64,000 nucleotides of DNA, taken from assembly GCF_031454185.1 (NCBI RefSeq), contig NZ_JAVDQI010000003.1, positions 141,971 to 205,970 of the forward strand, read 5' to 3'. Source of the DNA: Methanococcoides alaskense. GTDB lineage: Archaea; Halobacteriota; Methanosarcinia; Methanosarcinales; Methanosarcinaceae. The translations under genes were made by a program, and so were the position numbers. Positions 38,815 to 46,814 of this stretch are shown in pieces. The notes beneath the pieces were generated by a model that was given only the letters and a program-made list of their open reading frames with translations, ran no database searches and had not been told where the DNA came from. Each line of letters begins with the position of its first letter. Within the stretch, counting starts at the first letter, position 1.

Positions 38815-39444
38815 TTAAATATCCTCCGATGGTACTTTTTTTAACATTTGAGCCGTCTGAATAAGTCTTCGAACCGTCTTTCGCATACTTCTTAATCCCT
38901 CATCATCCACTTCAATACCCTCTGCACCTTTATCCTGTGACCAGAACGTACCTCCGAGATTAGAACCGAAGGAACCACCGGACACAGGGATCATTTCGCT
39001 GATGATATAGAAATTATGTATGACCTGCAAAGCCGGTTCCTGCCCGCCCACACGGTCACCGCCATCGGCCATTCCAGCACCCACCTTGTTCATAAAGACC
39101 TTAGGGTCGCGGGCAACGACTGCACGACATCTATCCATTATGGTCTTGGTCTGTCCACTAACAGTACCCTGATAGACAGGGGTGCCTATGATCCAGGCAT
39201 CCGCCCACTCCATCTTATCATAAAGCTCCACAAGATCGTCCTTGTGGATACATCCCTGTTTTGTCCTTACACAATGGTCACAGTGGATACAGAATTTCAT
39301 ATCCTTGCCCTTGGCAGAGAAATATTCTACCTCCACATCATATTTCTCCTCAGCATATTCCAAAGCAGCCCTGACCATTCGATCAGTGCCTTTTTTTCGA
39401 GGACTGCCCGAGATCCCAAGCAGCTTTATCGCATTATCAGACAT
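38815..39444 (-). CDS. Iron-sulfur flavoprotein (Isf family)
   Basis: A 209-residue FMN protein. LLGISGSPRKKGTDRM forms the flavin-binding start, and the compact motif CIHCDHCVRTKQGC (C-X2-C-X2-C-X6-C, about residues 52-65) binds a [4Fe-4S] cluster in this family. Isf reduces oxygen or peroxide with ferredoxin in Methanosarcina. Its stop codon touches the start of the FNR-like gene, so they are probably made together. Confidence 0.88.
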   Translation of the reverse strand: MSDNAIKLLGISGSPRKKGTDRMVRAALEYAEEKYDVEVEYFSAKGKDMKFCIHCDHCVRTKQGCIHKDDLVELYDKMEWADAWIIGTPVYQGTVSGQTKTIMDRCRAVVARDPKVFMNKVGAGMADGGDRVGGQEPALQVIHNFYIISEMIPVSGGSFGSNLGGTFWSQDKGAEGIEVDDEGLRSMRKTVRRLIQTAQMLKKVPSEDI

Positions 39445-39460
39445 ATTTATTTCTCCAATA

Positions 39461-40855
39461 TCATTTTAGGATCCTGCCAACACAACCAGCTGCGATCAGT
39501 GAAAATATAAGCAATATTACACCAAATCCCGGTGTTGACTCTGAAGGCACTTCAGCATCCCCATTGATAGAACCATAGGCTTCTGCCATATCGATCACGG
39601 GAACTTCATAAATACCCTTACCGAACAGTTCATCAACAATACTCTGAGGTGCGGAGCGGTATAATAGTTTTGCTTCAACGAGAATAGGATCCGCAGCTCC
39701 CTCCGGCATAACGAACGAATGGGATTCGACAGCCGTATCACCCGGAAGTATTCGATTATCGGAAACAATAGCCTCAGCTTGCCATAGTTTAGTTGTCACA
39801 TCCCCATCAGCATCAGAAAGGACCGTGTGGTAGATGATACCATCTTCGACATTGCCTTCACCATCAAGCGTTCCGGAACTGTATAATAGCACTCCATCGG
39901 CATCAGTTGCTGAGACAGATACCCACATCTGCCTTATTTCAGAGATCCCTGTAGGCAATTTATGACCGGCACCGGAGTTGGTAACAGATACTTGGATAGA
40001 AACATCATCACCGGAAATTGCATCTTCCGGTGCGTCCACCTCAATTGTTGCAGCCTTTTGAAGCCTTTCAACAGCAGCATCACCGGCTCTTCCATCAGTT
40101 AGGATATCAAGCATGAAGTAGTTGCCACCAACGATCTCATGTACAGGAATATGGTCCCTCTTAGGAGAACTGGATGCGGATCGGCCAGGGTCTGCTTCGA
40201 AATGTGTTATACCCGGGCTCATGTGACAATCCTGACAAACCACACCTTCTTCTGCATAAGAGCTTTCGGACCAGGAAGTATAGGTATCATCAAGAGGCAG
40301 GCCATTGAAAGGGCTGTTCACATTATGGCACATTCCGCAATAATCAGCCTCCGTGTAAAGACCATTGAACTCAGACTCATGAAATGCCGAAGATGCATCA
40401 TCGAGCGGGCCCCATTTTACATCACCAGGACTTGAAACAAATGAACCGTCGCCAGGACCTGAACTTTCGGATACTGTGTGACAGAAATCACATTGGGCAC
40501 CTTCCGCGGCCACATCACTTATCATAGAACCATCGATGGGAGGAACTTCACCACTGACGACACCGATGGGAGTGTGGCAGCGTGAACAGAATTCATCGGT
40601 CTGACCATTGGTATCTTCACTTGCAAGCAGGACCTCTTTCTGATATAGAGGATCTGTATAAGCATACGCATGCATACTATCATCATGCTGACTACGCAAT
40701 ATAGCATGGCAATTCGCACATTTTGAATTGGTCACGAAATCTTCAGAGTTCAACTCATCAAATCCTGTAGGATCAACGGCTGAGGCAGTACATGTGACAA
40801 ACAGGATCGCAGCTACGAACAATAAGAATGTCAAAGCTAAATGAATATACTTAAT
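39461..40855 (-). CDS. Five-haem c-type cytochrome with C-terminal sorting signal
   Basis: A secreted electron carrier with five CXXCH haem motifs (CANCH, CSRCH, CDFCH, CGMCH, CQDCH) at roughly residues 45-210. A beta-rich domain of about 200 residues follows, and the end STPGFGVILLIFSLIAAG resembles a PGF-CTERM anchor for archaeosortase. No ATG, GTG or usable TTG sits at the right place. ATT 40855 lies eight bases after AGGGGG and gives a proper signal peptide, MKYIHLALTFLLFVAAILFV, cleaved near TASA. TTG 40834 is in frame but has no ribosome site and no basic residue. It may act in extracellular electron transfer like other Methanosarcinaceae multihaem proteins. Confidence 0.85.
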   Translation of the reverse strand: MKYIHLALTFLLFVAAILFVTCTASAVDPTGFDELNSEDFVTNSKCANCHAILRSQHDDSMHAYAYTDPLYQKEVLLASEDTNGQTDEFCSRCHTPIGVVSGEVPPIDGSMISDVAAEGAQCDFCHTVSESSGPGDGSFVSSPGDVKWGPLDDASSAFHESEFNGLYTEADYCGMCHNVNSPFNGLPLDDTYTSWSESSYAEEGVVCQDCHMSPGITHFEADPGRSASSSPKRDHIPVHEIVGGNYFMLDILTDGRAGDAAVERLQKAATIEVDAPEDAISGDDVSIQVSVTNSGAGHKLPTGISEIRQMWVSVSATDADGVLLYSSGTLDGEGNVEDGIIYHTVLSDADGDVTTKLWQAEAIVSDNRILPGDTAVESHSFVMPEGAADPILVEAKLLYRSAPQSIVDELFGKGIYEVPVIDMAEAYGSINGDAEVPSESTPGFGVILLIFSLIAAGCVGRILK

Positions 40856-40983
40856 ATGAGAAACCCCCTGAGATCATTTTTAAAAATGAATGAACAAGGG
40901 AACAAGGCCTAAAAAAAGAGGTCGATGAGAAATTATTCGACCCATATGGTATTGCGCCCTTATCCTTCGACCGAAAGATTGAG

Positions 40984-41334
40984 TTATTTCAACATTTTTA
41001 GCGCATCACGGCATGCTGCCACAGCAGGTGCACCGGATGTTACGGAGATGACCTCCATGGTTTCCATGATCTCCTCTTTTGTCGCACCGTTCTTCAATGC
41101 ACTTTTCATCTGTGCCACCGTGCAGGATTCACACTGCTTGGAAGCTACAACAGCAAGTGCCATCAATATTTTTACTTTTGCAGGAAGGGCACCATCTGTA
41201 AGGATCTTTTGATCGCATCGGGTGTACTTCTTTACAAAATGAGGATCCAGTTCATGTAAGGTCTCAAGTATCTGAGGTGTGAACCCCATCTTGTCCCCAA
41301 TGTCGTCTATTACTTTTTTGCTTTCTTCACTCAT
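40984..41334 (-). CDS. AhpD/carboxymuconolactone decarboxylase-family protein
   Basis: A 116-residue helical protein with the redox motif CESC. In AhpD-type enzymes the second cysteine is followed four residues later by a histidine; here it is Gln (CESCTVAQ), so peroxidase-type chemistry may be altered. The rest (ALVVASKQ-type core, NGATKEEIMETMEVI) is typical. It lies 128 bases upstream of the cytochrome on the same strand. Confidence 0.85.
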   Translation of the reverse strand: MSEESKKVIDDIGDKMGFTPQILETLHELDPHFVKKYTRCDQKILTDGALPAKVKILMALAVVASKQCESCTVAQMKSALKNGATKEEIMETMEVISVTSGAPAVAACRDALKMLK

Positions 41335-41385
41335 ATTATGTCACTCCCTAATTAATAATTTATAAATTTATAAGCATCAATGCGA

Positions 41386-41601
41386 TCAGTCAAAGCCATC
41401 AACAATAGTGTTGCTCAGACAGTAGTTGCACAGAATCTTTGTAAGGCCATTGTGCATACGCTTAGTATGTGGTGGTGCCCCTGCTGAGACCGAAAGAATA
41501 AGCTCTTTTGAGTGGTCCACACAAAGTCCTTTTCCACATAATATACAGACAGCTGCAGCTTCAGTGTCTTTGTCCTCTTCCATACAATCATAACATTTCA
41601 T
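41386..41601 (-). CDS. Small zinc-binding protein, DUF2180-like (copy 1)
   Basis: A 71-residue protein with CYDCMEE, CILCGKGLCVDHS and CNYC, a zinc-finger pattern of the archaeal family DUF2180. The start is ATG 41601 (MKCYDCM); upstream codons of the frame overlap a ribosome site. It is 13 bases after a second copy, to which it is related in all metal-binding blocks. Function unknown. Confidence 0.75.
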   Translation of the reverse strand: MKCYDCMEEDKDTEAAAVCILCGKGLCVDHSKELILSVSAGAPPHTKRMHNGLTKILCNYCLSNTIVDGFD

Positions 41602-41614
41602 CATGGTATCCACC

Positions 41615-41851
41615 TCACTGGTTCCCTATTAGAGCATCATGGCATGGTGTGCACACTATCTTGAGCATTGGCTGCATGTCCTTTATCTTACAGGAATCGC
41701 CCATACAACTCAGCTTGATGTCATATTCCCCATCCCATTTCGGGATCTTTTCACGCATTAGATGGTCTTTGCAGACCCCTCTGCCACATACTATACAGAT
41801 GCCTAAAACATCCGAGTCTTTTCCGTTCTTTGCACATTCATAACATTTCAT
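41615..41851 (-). CDS. Small zinc-binding protein, DUF2180-like (copy 2)
   Basis: A 78-residue paralogue of the neighbouring gene: CYECAKN, CIVCGRGVCKDHL and CTPCHDAL line up with the same positions of copy 1. It has two further cysteines (CMGDSCKI) in the middle, absent from copy 1. I start it at ATG 41851 (MKCYECA); the frame is open to 41950 but the extra part looks non-coding. The pair probably arose by tandem duplication. Confidence 0.75.
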   Translation of the reverse strand: MKCYECAKNGKDSDVLGICIVCGRGVCKDHLMREKIPKWDGEYDIKLSCMGDSCKIKDMQPMLKIVCTPCHDALIGNQ

Positions 41852-42346
41852 TCGATCACCCGATGTATTCTTTCGAAAAGGTGTTTGTCTGTAAATCGTT
41901 TCAACGGATATATGGGACAAGATCCGGAGATCATCAATTTGCACATGCATCCAGCATCATCTTCGATCACTATTGCTAATGAGAATGTGCAGAGAGGAAT
42001 ATTTAAAGAGTTGCCTGAAAAATGCATCAGATAACCCTGAACTCCCACTTTATTGAATGATATCTCCGAAAGTCCCCTTGAATTCCATAGATGGATCCAT
42101 TACTACTCTTAAAAATAGGTTAGATGAATATTTATGCATATCGGTATTTCAAAAGTGACAGAAGAGCATTGGTATGAGAGAGTGGTGAAACATACAGGAA
42201 TAAAGAGAAAATGCCACCGATCTTGAAAGAACATCAGAAACAGAATATAAGAATAGCAGGGGTAATGTTGCCCATTCGGAATAAACCAATAAGGTTTTAA
42301 TATATGCACGTAATCCTGAATAGCATTATTAAATTGGAGGAATTAA
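41852..42346. promoter_or_regulatory. Spacer between DUF2180 genes and mer, with divergent promoters
   Basis: These 495 bases show no convincing gene. At the right end TTTTAATATAT (42295-42305) is a TATA element for mer, and GGAGG (42336-42340) is its ribosome site. On the other strand TTTAAATATT near 42000 could start the DUF2180 transcript. Nothing else stands out. Confidence 0.5.
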
Positions 42347-43333
42347 ATGACATTCGGAATAGAATTCGTGCCAAATGATCCAGTGCTTAAGATCGCACAT
42401 TACGCAAAGCTCGCAGAACAGCAAGGATTTGACAATGTGTGGATCACTGACCACTACAACAATCGTGACGTTTACTCAACACTGGCAGTTCTTGCCATGA
42501 ACACAAACAGCATCAAGATCGGTACCGGCGTTACAAACCCCTACACAAGGAACGCAGCTATCACAGCTTCAAGCATTGGTGCAATTAACGAGATATCCGG
42601 CGGACGTGCTATCTTAGGTCTTGGCCCTGGTGACAAGGCAACCTTCGATGCAATGGGAATTGAATGGGAAAAACCACTCACCACCACAAAGGAAAATATC
42701 TCTGCGCTTCGCTCATTCTTCGCAGGTGAGAAAGTAACAATGGACGGAGATATGGTCCAGTTCGGCGGTGCAAAGTTAGCATTCAAGACCGGTGACATAC
42801 CTATATACATGGGTGCACAGGGTCCAAAGATGCTCGAGCTCGCAGGAGAGGTCGCAGACGGTGTCCTTATCAATGCATCACACCCAAAGGACTTTGAAGT
42901 GGCAGTAAAGCAGATCACATCCGGTGCAAAGAAAGCAGGCAGAGATCCAAAGGACGTTGATGTTGCAGCATACGCATGCTTCTCAATTGACAAGGATGCT
43001 GCAAAAGCAAGAAGCGCAGCAAAGGTCGTTGTTGCATTCATTGTTGCAGGTTCACCTGACATGGTCCTTGAGCGCCACGGCATTGATGTCGCTGCAAAGG
43101 CAGACATCGGCGGAGCTATCGCAAAGGGCGACTTCGGATCACTCATGGGTGACATGGTCACAAACAACATGATGGAATCATTCTCCATATCCGGTACACC
43201 AGACGACTGTAAAGCAAGGATCAATGAATTGCTTGACATCGGTGTTACTCAGATCGTTGCAGGTTCACCTATCGGACCTAACAAAGAAAAAGCGATCAAA
43301 CTCATCGGAAAGGAGATCATCGGTGGGAACTGA
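42347..43333 (+). CDS. mer: F420-dependent methylene-tetrahydromethanopterin (sarcinapterin) reductase
   Basis: A 328-residue TIM-barrel enzyme of the luciferase-like family. It reversibly reduces methylene- to methyl-tetrahydrosarcinapterin with F420H2 in methyl oxidation and in CO2 reduction. VWITDHYNNRDVYSTLA, NPYTRNAAITASSI and GLGPGDKATFDAMG are characteristic. ATG 42347 has GGAGG six bases upstream. Its stop overlaps the start of the fpoF-like gene by one base (TGATG), so F420 use and re-oxidation are coupled. Confidence 0.98.
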   Translation: MTFGIEFVPNDPVLKIAHYAKLAEQQGFDNVWITDHYNNRDVYSTLAVLAMNTNSIKIGTGVTNPYTRNAAITASSIGAINEISGGRAILGLGPGDKATFDAMGIEWEKPLTTTKENISALRSFFAGEKVTMDGDMVQFGGAKLAFKTGDIPIYMGAQGPKMLELAGEVADGVLINASHPKDFEVAVKQITSGAKKAGRDPKDVDVAAYACFSIDKDAAKARSAAKVVVAFIVAGSPDMVLERHGIDVAAKADIGGAIAKGDFGSLMGDMVTNNMMESFSISGTPDDCKARINELLDIGVTQIVAGSPIGPNKEKAIKLIGKEIIGGN

Positions 43334-44364
43334 TGGTTTATCCTAAAATTATGGACGTCATTAAATATGACGTCTGTACCGCTTGTGGGGCATGCGTTTC
43401 AGCATGTCCTGCCGGTGCAATAATAATGGGTGACAAGGCAGCGGAGATCCGCGACCCCGACAGCCTCGAACTGTACACAAATGGTGCTGCTCCTAATGTA
43501 TGTGAGGGATGTCTTACATGCAGCAGGATCTGCCCGGTCGTTGACGGTTACTTCGAGGACGAGTTCGCTAACGTCAGAAGCTTCCTTGCCGCAAAGAGCA
43601 ACATTGCCGGTCAGGACGGTGGTGTTACTTCCGCTATTGCACGATCACTCCTTAGACAGGGTGAGATCGACTGTGTTGTCGGCATCACCAGAAATGAAAA
43701 ATGGGAAACTGAGCTTGAACTCTTCACAAGTGCAGAAGATGTCGAAAAAGCAAAGGGTACCAAATACACATACGATTCAGTCCTTTCAGTACTAAGAGAT
43801 CCATTCAGCAAGTATGAAAAGATCGCTGTGATCGGTGTACCATGTCAGGCACACGGCGCAAGACTTATTTCAGAGAACGTAAACGACAAAATTGTCCTTA
43901 TCGTAGGTCTGCTCTGCATGGAAAGCTTCCACCAGGAAGTCATGACAGATGAGATCATACCTGAGATAATGGGCGTCAAAGCCGAAGATGTTGTCAAGAT
44001 GGACTTTGGCAAAGGTAAGTTCTGGGCATACACCAAAGATGGTGAAGAGCACAATGTACCTATTGCAAAGGTTGCTCCTCATGCGAGGAACCCATGCCAC
44101 CATTGTAATGACTACACATCAGTCTTTGCAGACATATCAGTAGGTTCAGTAGGCACACCAGATGGCTGGAACTCTGTACTTATACGCACCGATGCGGGTG
44201 AAAAGTACTTTAAGATGGTCGAAAGTGAACTTGAGTTCATGGAAGACCCAAAGCCGGGAATGTTCCTTATTGAGAAACTGACTAAAATGAAACATGACAA
44301 CAACTCTGCACACTACCTAGAAGTGTGTGAGAAATTCTCATTCGATGATGGCGGTTTCCGTTAA
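43333..44364 (+). CDS. fpoF: F420H2 dehydrogenase subunit FpoF (FrhB-like)
   Basis: A 343-residue soluble electron-input subunit that oxidises F420H2 for the membrane-bound Fpo complex. Two ferredoxin motifs are at the N-terminus (CTACGACVSACPAG and CEGCLTCSRICPV). The FrhB-type flavin/F420 domain follows, with GQDGGVTSAIARSLL, GVPCQAHGARLI and NPCHHCNDYTSVFADISVGSVG. An mer-fpoF pairing away from the main fpo operon is what I recall from Methanosarcina mazei. An FrhB paralogue is possible but less likely. Confidence 0.9.
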   Translation: MVYPKIMDVIKYDVCTACGACVSACPAGAIIMGDKAAEIRDPDSLELYTNGAAPNVCEGCLTCSRICPVVDGYFEDEFANVRSFLAAKSNIAGQDGGVTSAIARSLLRQGEIDCVVGITRNEKWETELELFTSAEDVEKAKGTKYTYDSVLSVLRDPFSKYEKIAVIGVPCQAHGARLISENVNDKIVLIVGLLCMESFHQEVMTDEIIPEIMGVKAEDVVKMDFGKGKFWAYTKDGEEHNVPIAKVAPHARNPCHHCNDYTSVFADISVGSVGTPDGWNSVLIRTDAGEKYFKMVESELEFMEDPKPGMFLIEKLTKMKHDNNSAHYLEVCEKFSFDDGGFR

Positions 44365-44381
44365 CGTTGTTGAGCATGAAT

Positions 44382-44888
44382 ATGAAAAGGGCATTTTACA
44401 TTGGGCGCTTCCAGCCATTCCACCTGGGCCATCACTCCGTGATAACCAGCATCGCCGAAGAGGTCGATGAACTTATAATAGGAATAGGAAGTGCCCAAAC
44501 AAGCCATGAAGTGAATAACCCATTCACTGCTGGTGAAAGAGTTATGATGATCAGGCATGCCCTTGAAGACATTGACGTTCATTTTTATGCATTGCCCATA
44601 GACGATACACTACAAAATCCTATATGGGTCTCTTATGTGACGTCCAGAACACCACCTTTTGATACGGTCTATACCAATAACCCCCTAGTCATAGAACTTT
44701 TTGAAGAGACAGGAGTTACAGTAAAGCAGCCACCCATGTACCACAGGAACGAGTATTCGGGCACAGAGATACGCAGACGTATGCTTGAAGGGGAAGAATG
44801 GAAACACCTTGTACCGGATGCCGTTGCTGATGTCATTGAAGAGATCAACGGCGTAAGACGCTTAAGACGCGTTGCAGGTACGGACTGA
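44382..44888 (+). CDS. nadM: Nicotinamide-nucleotide adenylyltransferase
   Basis: A 168-residue enzyme of NAD synthesis. The adenylyltransferase HXGH loop appears in FYIGRFQPFHLGHHSVI at the start, and the C-terminal YSGTEIRRRML is the second family motif. Of several in-frame starts (44367 TTG, 44376 ATG, 44382 ATG) I take 44382, which matches the usual N-terminus; none has a strong ribosome site. It follows fpoF by 17 bases, so it may be translated from the same mRNA. Confidence 0.93.
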   Translation: MKRAFYIGRFQPFHLGHHSVITSIAEEVDELIIGIGSAQTSHEVNNPFTAGERVMMIRHALEDIDVHFYALPIDDTLQNPIWVSYVTSRTPPFDTVYTNNPLVIELFEETGVTVKQPPMYHRNEYSGTEIRRRMLEGEEWKHLVPDAVADVIEEINGVRRLRRVAGTD

Positions 44889-44980
44889 AATTTAATATTT
44901 TTAAAAAAAAGGGATGGTGAAGAACACCATCAAATAATTGCATTCCTGAGTTCTGTTTTGAAAGAATTGATATTACACTC

Positions 44981-45436
44981 TTAAACAACAAGGGAAGCTT
45001 CTTCTATCCAGAGACCAACATTATTCTGGTAGCGTGTAATCCTTCCAACATAAGTGATCTCCTGACCTTTTATGACCTGTGAAACAGCCTCATTCTGGTC
45101 CTGACTGAAGGTCACACCCGCATCAGAAAGGGAACCCGGACAGTGCTGAACCTGAACTGTATATGAGTTGCCATTATTAGTAACAGCAAATACGGTCCCT
45201 GTCCACTGAACGAAATTGCCTTTGTACTCTTCATCGATCAGAGTTGCAATCTCATCCTGAGTAACTTCAGAATCGCAATAAATGCTCCCAAGATCATCAA
45301 ATGATGTGCTCACAACATCTACACCAAGATCTTCTGCGACCTCTGATACCTCTTCAGTATCCCCTGAATCAGAACATCCGGATACCACCAACACTGCCAT
45401 CAACAACAGAACAATTCCTATTTTTATGAATCTCAT
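44981..45436 (-). CDS. Hypothetical lipoprotein
   Basis: A 151-residue secreted lipoprotein. A basic start (MRFIKIG), a hydrophobic core and the lipobox VVSGC give lipidation at Cys21. An acidic linker (SDSGDTEEVSEVAED) leads to a mature domain of about 100 residues with alternating strands (VQWTGTVFAV, SYTVQVQHC, GQEITYVGRITRY), reminiscent of an OB fold. Two cysteines (IYCDS and QHCPG) could form a disulfide. The function is not recognised. Confidence 0.7.
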   Translation of the reverse strand: MRFIKIGIVLLLMAVLVVSGCSDSGDTEEVSEVAEDLGVDVVSTSFDDLGSIYCDSEVTQDEIATLIDEEYKGNFVQWTGTVFAVTNNGNSYTVQVQHCPGSLSDAGVTFSQDQNEAVSQVIKGQEITYVGRITRYQNNVGLWIEEASLVV

Positions 45437-45651
45437 ACTATACTCCCTTATGAAAATATAATTAAAATAGATAGGTGTTAAGCATATTTACATTTTACTA
45501 AAGAGCATATATGAAATTTATGAAGATCATATGCAAATAAAATATGGTGCCAGCTAACAATTTCTGATGTTGTCTGGAACGAAAAAAGGATGAAGAGTTG
45601 ACAGAACAGAATATTATGGTGCTACACCCGACAAAAAAATAAGATGAGATA

Positions 45652-46197
45652 TCAGAATATCTCCCCACTCCAGTCAAAGGAACCGGGCATATACTTTTGG
45701 TGAACCTCGGAATCGTCACCTGACAGAATACCCGATATAATTTCCTCCATATCAGCCACCACATCTTCTGCCATTCTTCCGGTAGTATCGATCTCATATA
45801 CTTTCTGACACCACTCCACAGACTCCACCAATATAACGTCCAGACATTCAGCCTCCACGTTCTCTTCTATCTTGGCATCGGAATAATCGCGCAGTTTGAG
45901 CCGTTCCCTAAGATCAGAAGGAGCAGTACGCAGAACTATGACCACATCGGCAATGTGATGGGCCATATGACTATCGATAATGTTCACCCCTTCATCATCA
46001 CCGGCCAGCTCACAGACACGGGAAAAAACGCGGTCCATATCCGCAACCAGTGTATCCCTATCCTCATCCACCTCAGAATAGAGGCATTCATCTTTGATCA
46101 GGTCGGTCAGGTAAAGCACATTATATCCATGCCCCTGAAGAAGCCTGCTAACAGACGTTTTACCAGTACCCGGTGTTCCGGTCAGTCCAATTATCAT
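45652..46197 (-). CDS. AK6-type adenylate/NMP kinase
   Basis: A 181-residue P-loop kinase. The Walker A motif GLTGTPGTGKTS is at the N-terminus, followed by LTDLIKDECLY, DSHMAHHIADVVIVLRT and LKLRDYSDAKIEENVEAE, as in the AK6/Fap7 group. That group phosphorylates NMPs and also aids ribosome maturation in eukaryotes. Two starts are possible: ATG 46197 at the family N-terminus, and ATG 46224, which overlaps the trpG stop (TAATG) after GAAGG. It is the last gene of the trp transcript. Confidence 0.85.
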   Translation of the reverse strand: MIIGLTGTPGTGKTSVSRLLQGHGYNVLYLTDLIKDECLYSEVDEDRDTLVADMDRVFSRVCELAGDDEGVNIIDSHMAHHIADVVIVLRTAPSDLRERLKLRDYSDAKIEENVEAECLDVILVESVEWCQKVYEIDTTGRMAEDVVADMEEIISGILSGDDSEVHQKYMPGSFDWSGEIF

Positions 46198-46223
46198 ATT
46201 CGAAAAGATAACACCAATGGACA

Positions 46224-46814
46224 TTAATCCTTCGTTCGCATACCTGCCAGCTTCAGGAAATTACCGACCAATTTCAACCCTTCAGGTGTTAGTATGGATT
46301 CAGGATGGAACTGCACCCCATAAACAGGATAAGAACTGTGTTTGATACCCATTATGAGACCATTGTCATTCTTTGCTATCACATTGACATCCTTAGCCAA
46401 CTCATGGATTGAAAGGGAATGATATCTCCCTGCAGCAAATGTTCCAGGAATACCTTCGAACAGCTCAGACCCATCATGCGATATCATTGAAGCCTTGCCA
46501 TGAACCGGTCCATCAGGAGAATGACCGATGGTACCCCCATAAACAGTATTTATCGACTGGTGGCCAAGACATACACCAAGTATAGGCACCTTAACACCAA
46601 ACTCACGGATGATATCAAGACAATTTCCAATATCACGTGCATTGCCAGGATTTCCCGGACCCGGTGAGATCACTATTGCATCAGGTTTGATGTCCCGGAC
46701 CTCCTCAACAGAGATAGTGTTGGGCACTACAACTGTATCGGACTCATACATGGACACATAGTCCACAAGATTCCATACAAAAGAATCCCTATTGTTAATG
46801 AAAAGCACTTTCAT
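46224..46814 (-). CDS. trpG: Anthranilate synthase component II (glutamine amidotransferase)
   Basis: A 196-residue class I glutamine amidotransferase that supplies ammonia to TrpE. The catalytic cysteine is in LGVCLGHQSI and the histidine/glutamate pair in YGVQFHPESIL. FINNRDSFVWNLVDY at the start is typical. The gene overlaps trpE by four bases and the kinase gene by one. No other amidotransferase role is suggested by context. Confidence 0.96.
   Translation of the reverse strand: MKVLFINNRDSFVWNLVDYVSMYESDTVVVPNTISVEEVRDIKPDAIVISPGPGNPGNARDIGNCLDIIREFGVKVPILGVCLGHQSINTVYGGTIGHSPDGPVHGKASMISHDGSELFEGIPGTFAAGRYHSLSIHELAKDVNVIAKNDNGLIMGIKHSSYPVYGVQFHPESILTPEGLKLVGNFLKLAGMRTKD

Noticed and set aside
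42109..42309. A 66-codon minus-strand frame in the spacer before mer.
   Set aside because: It has aromatic-rich, low-complexity-like content, no ribosome site, and overlaps the mer promoter.
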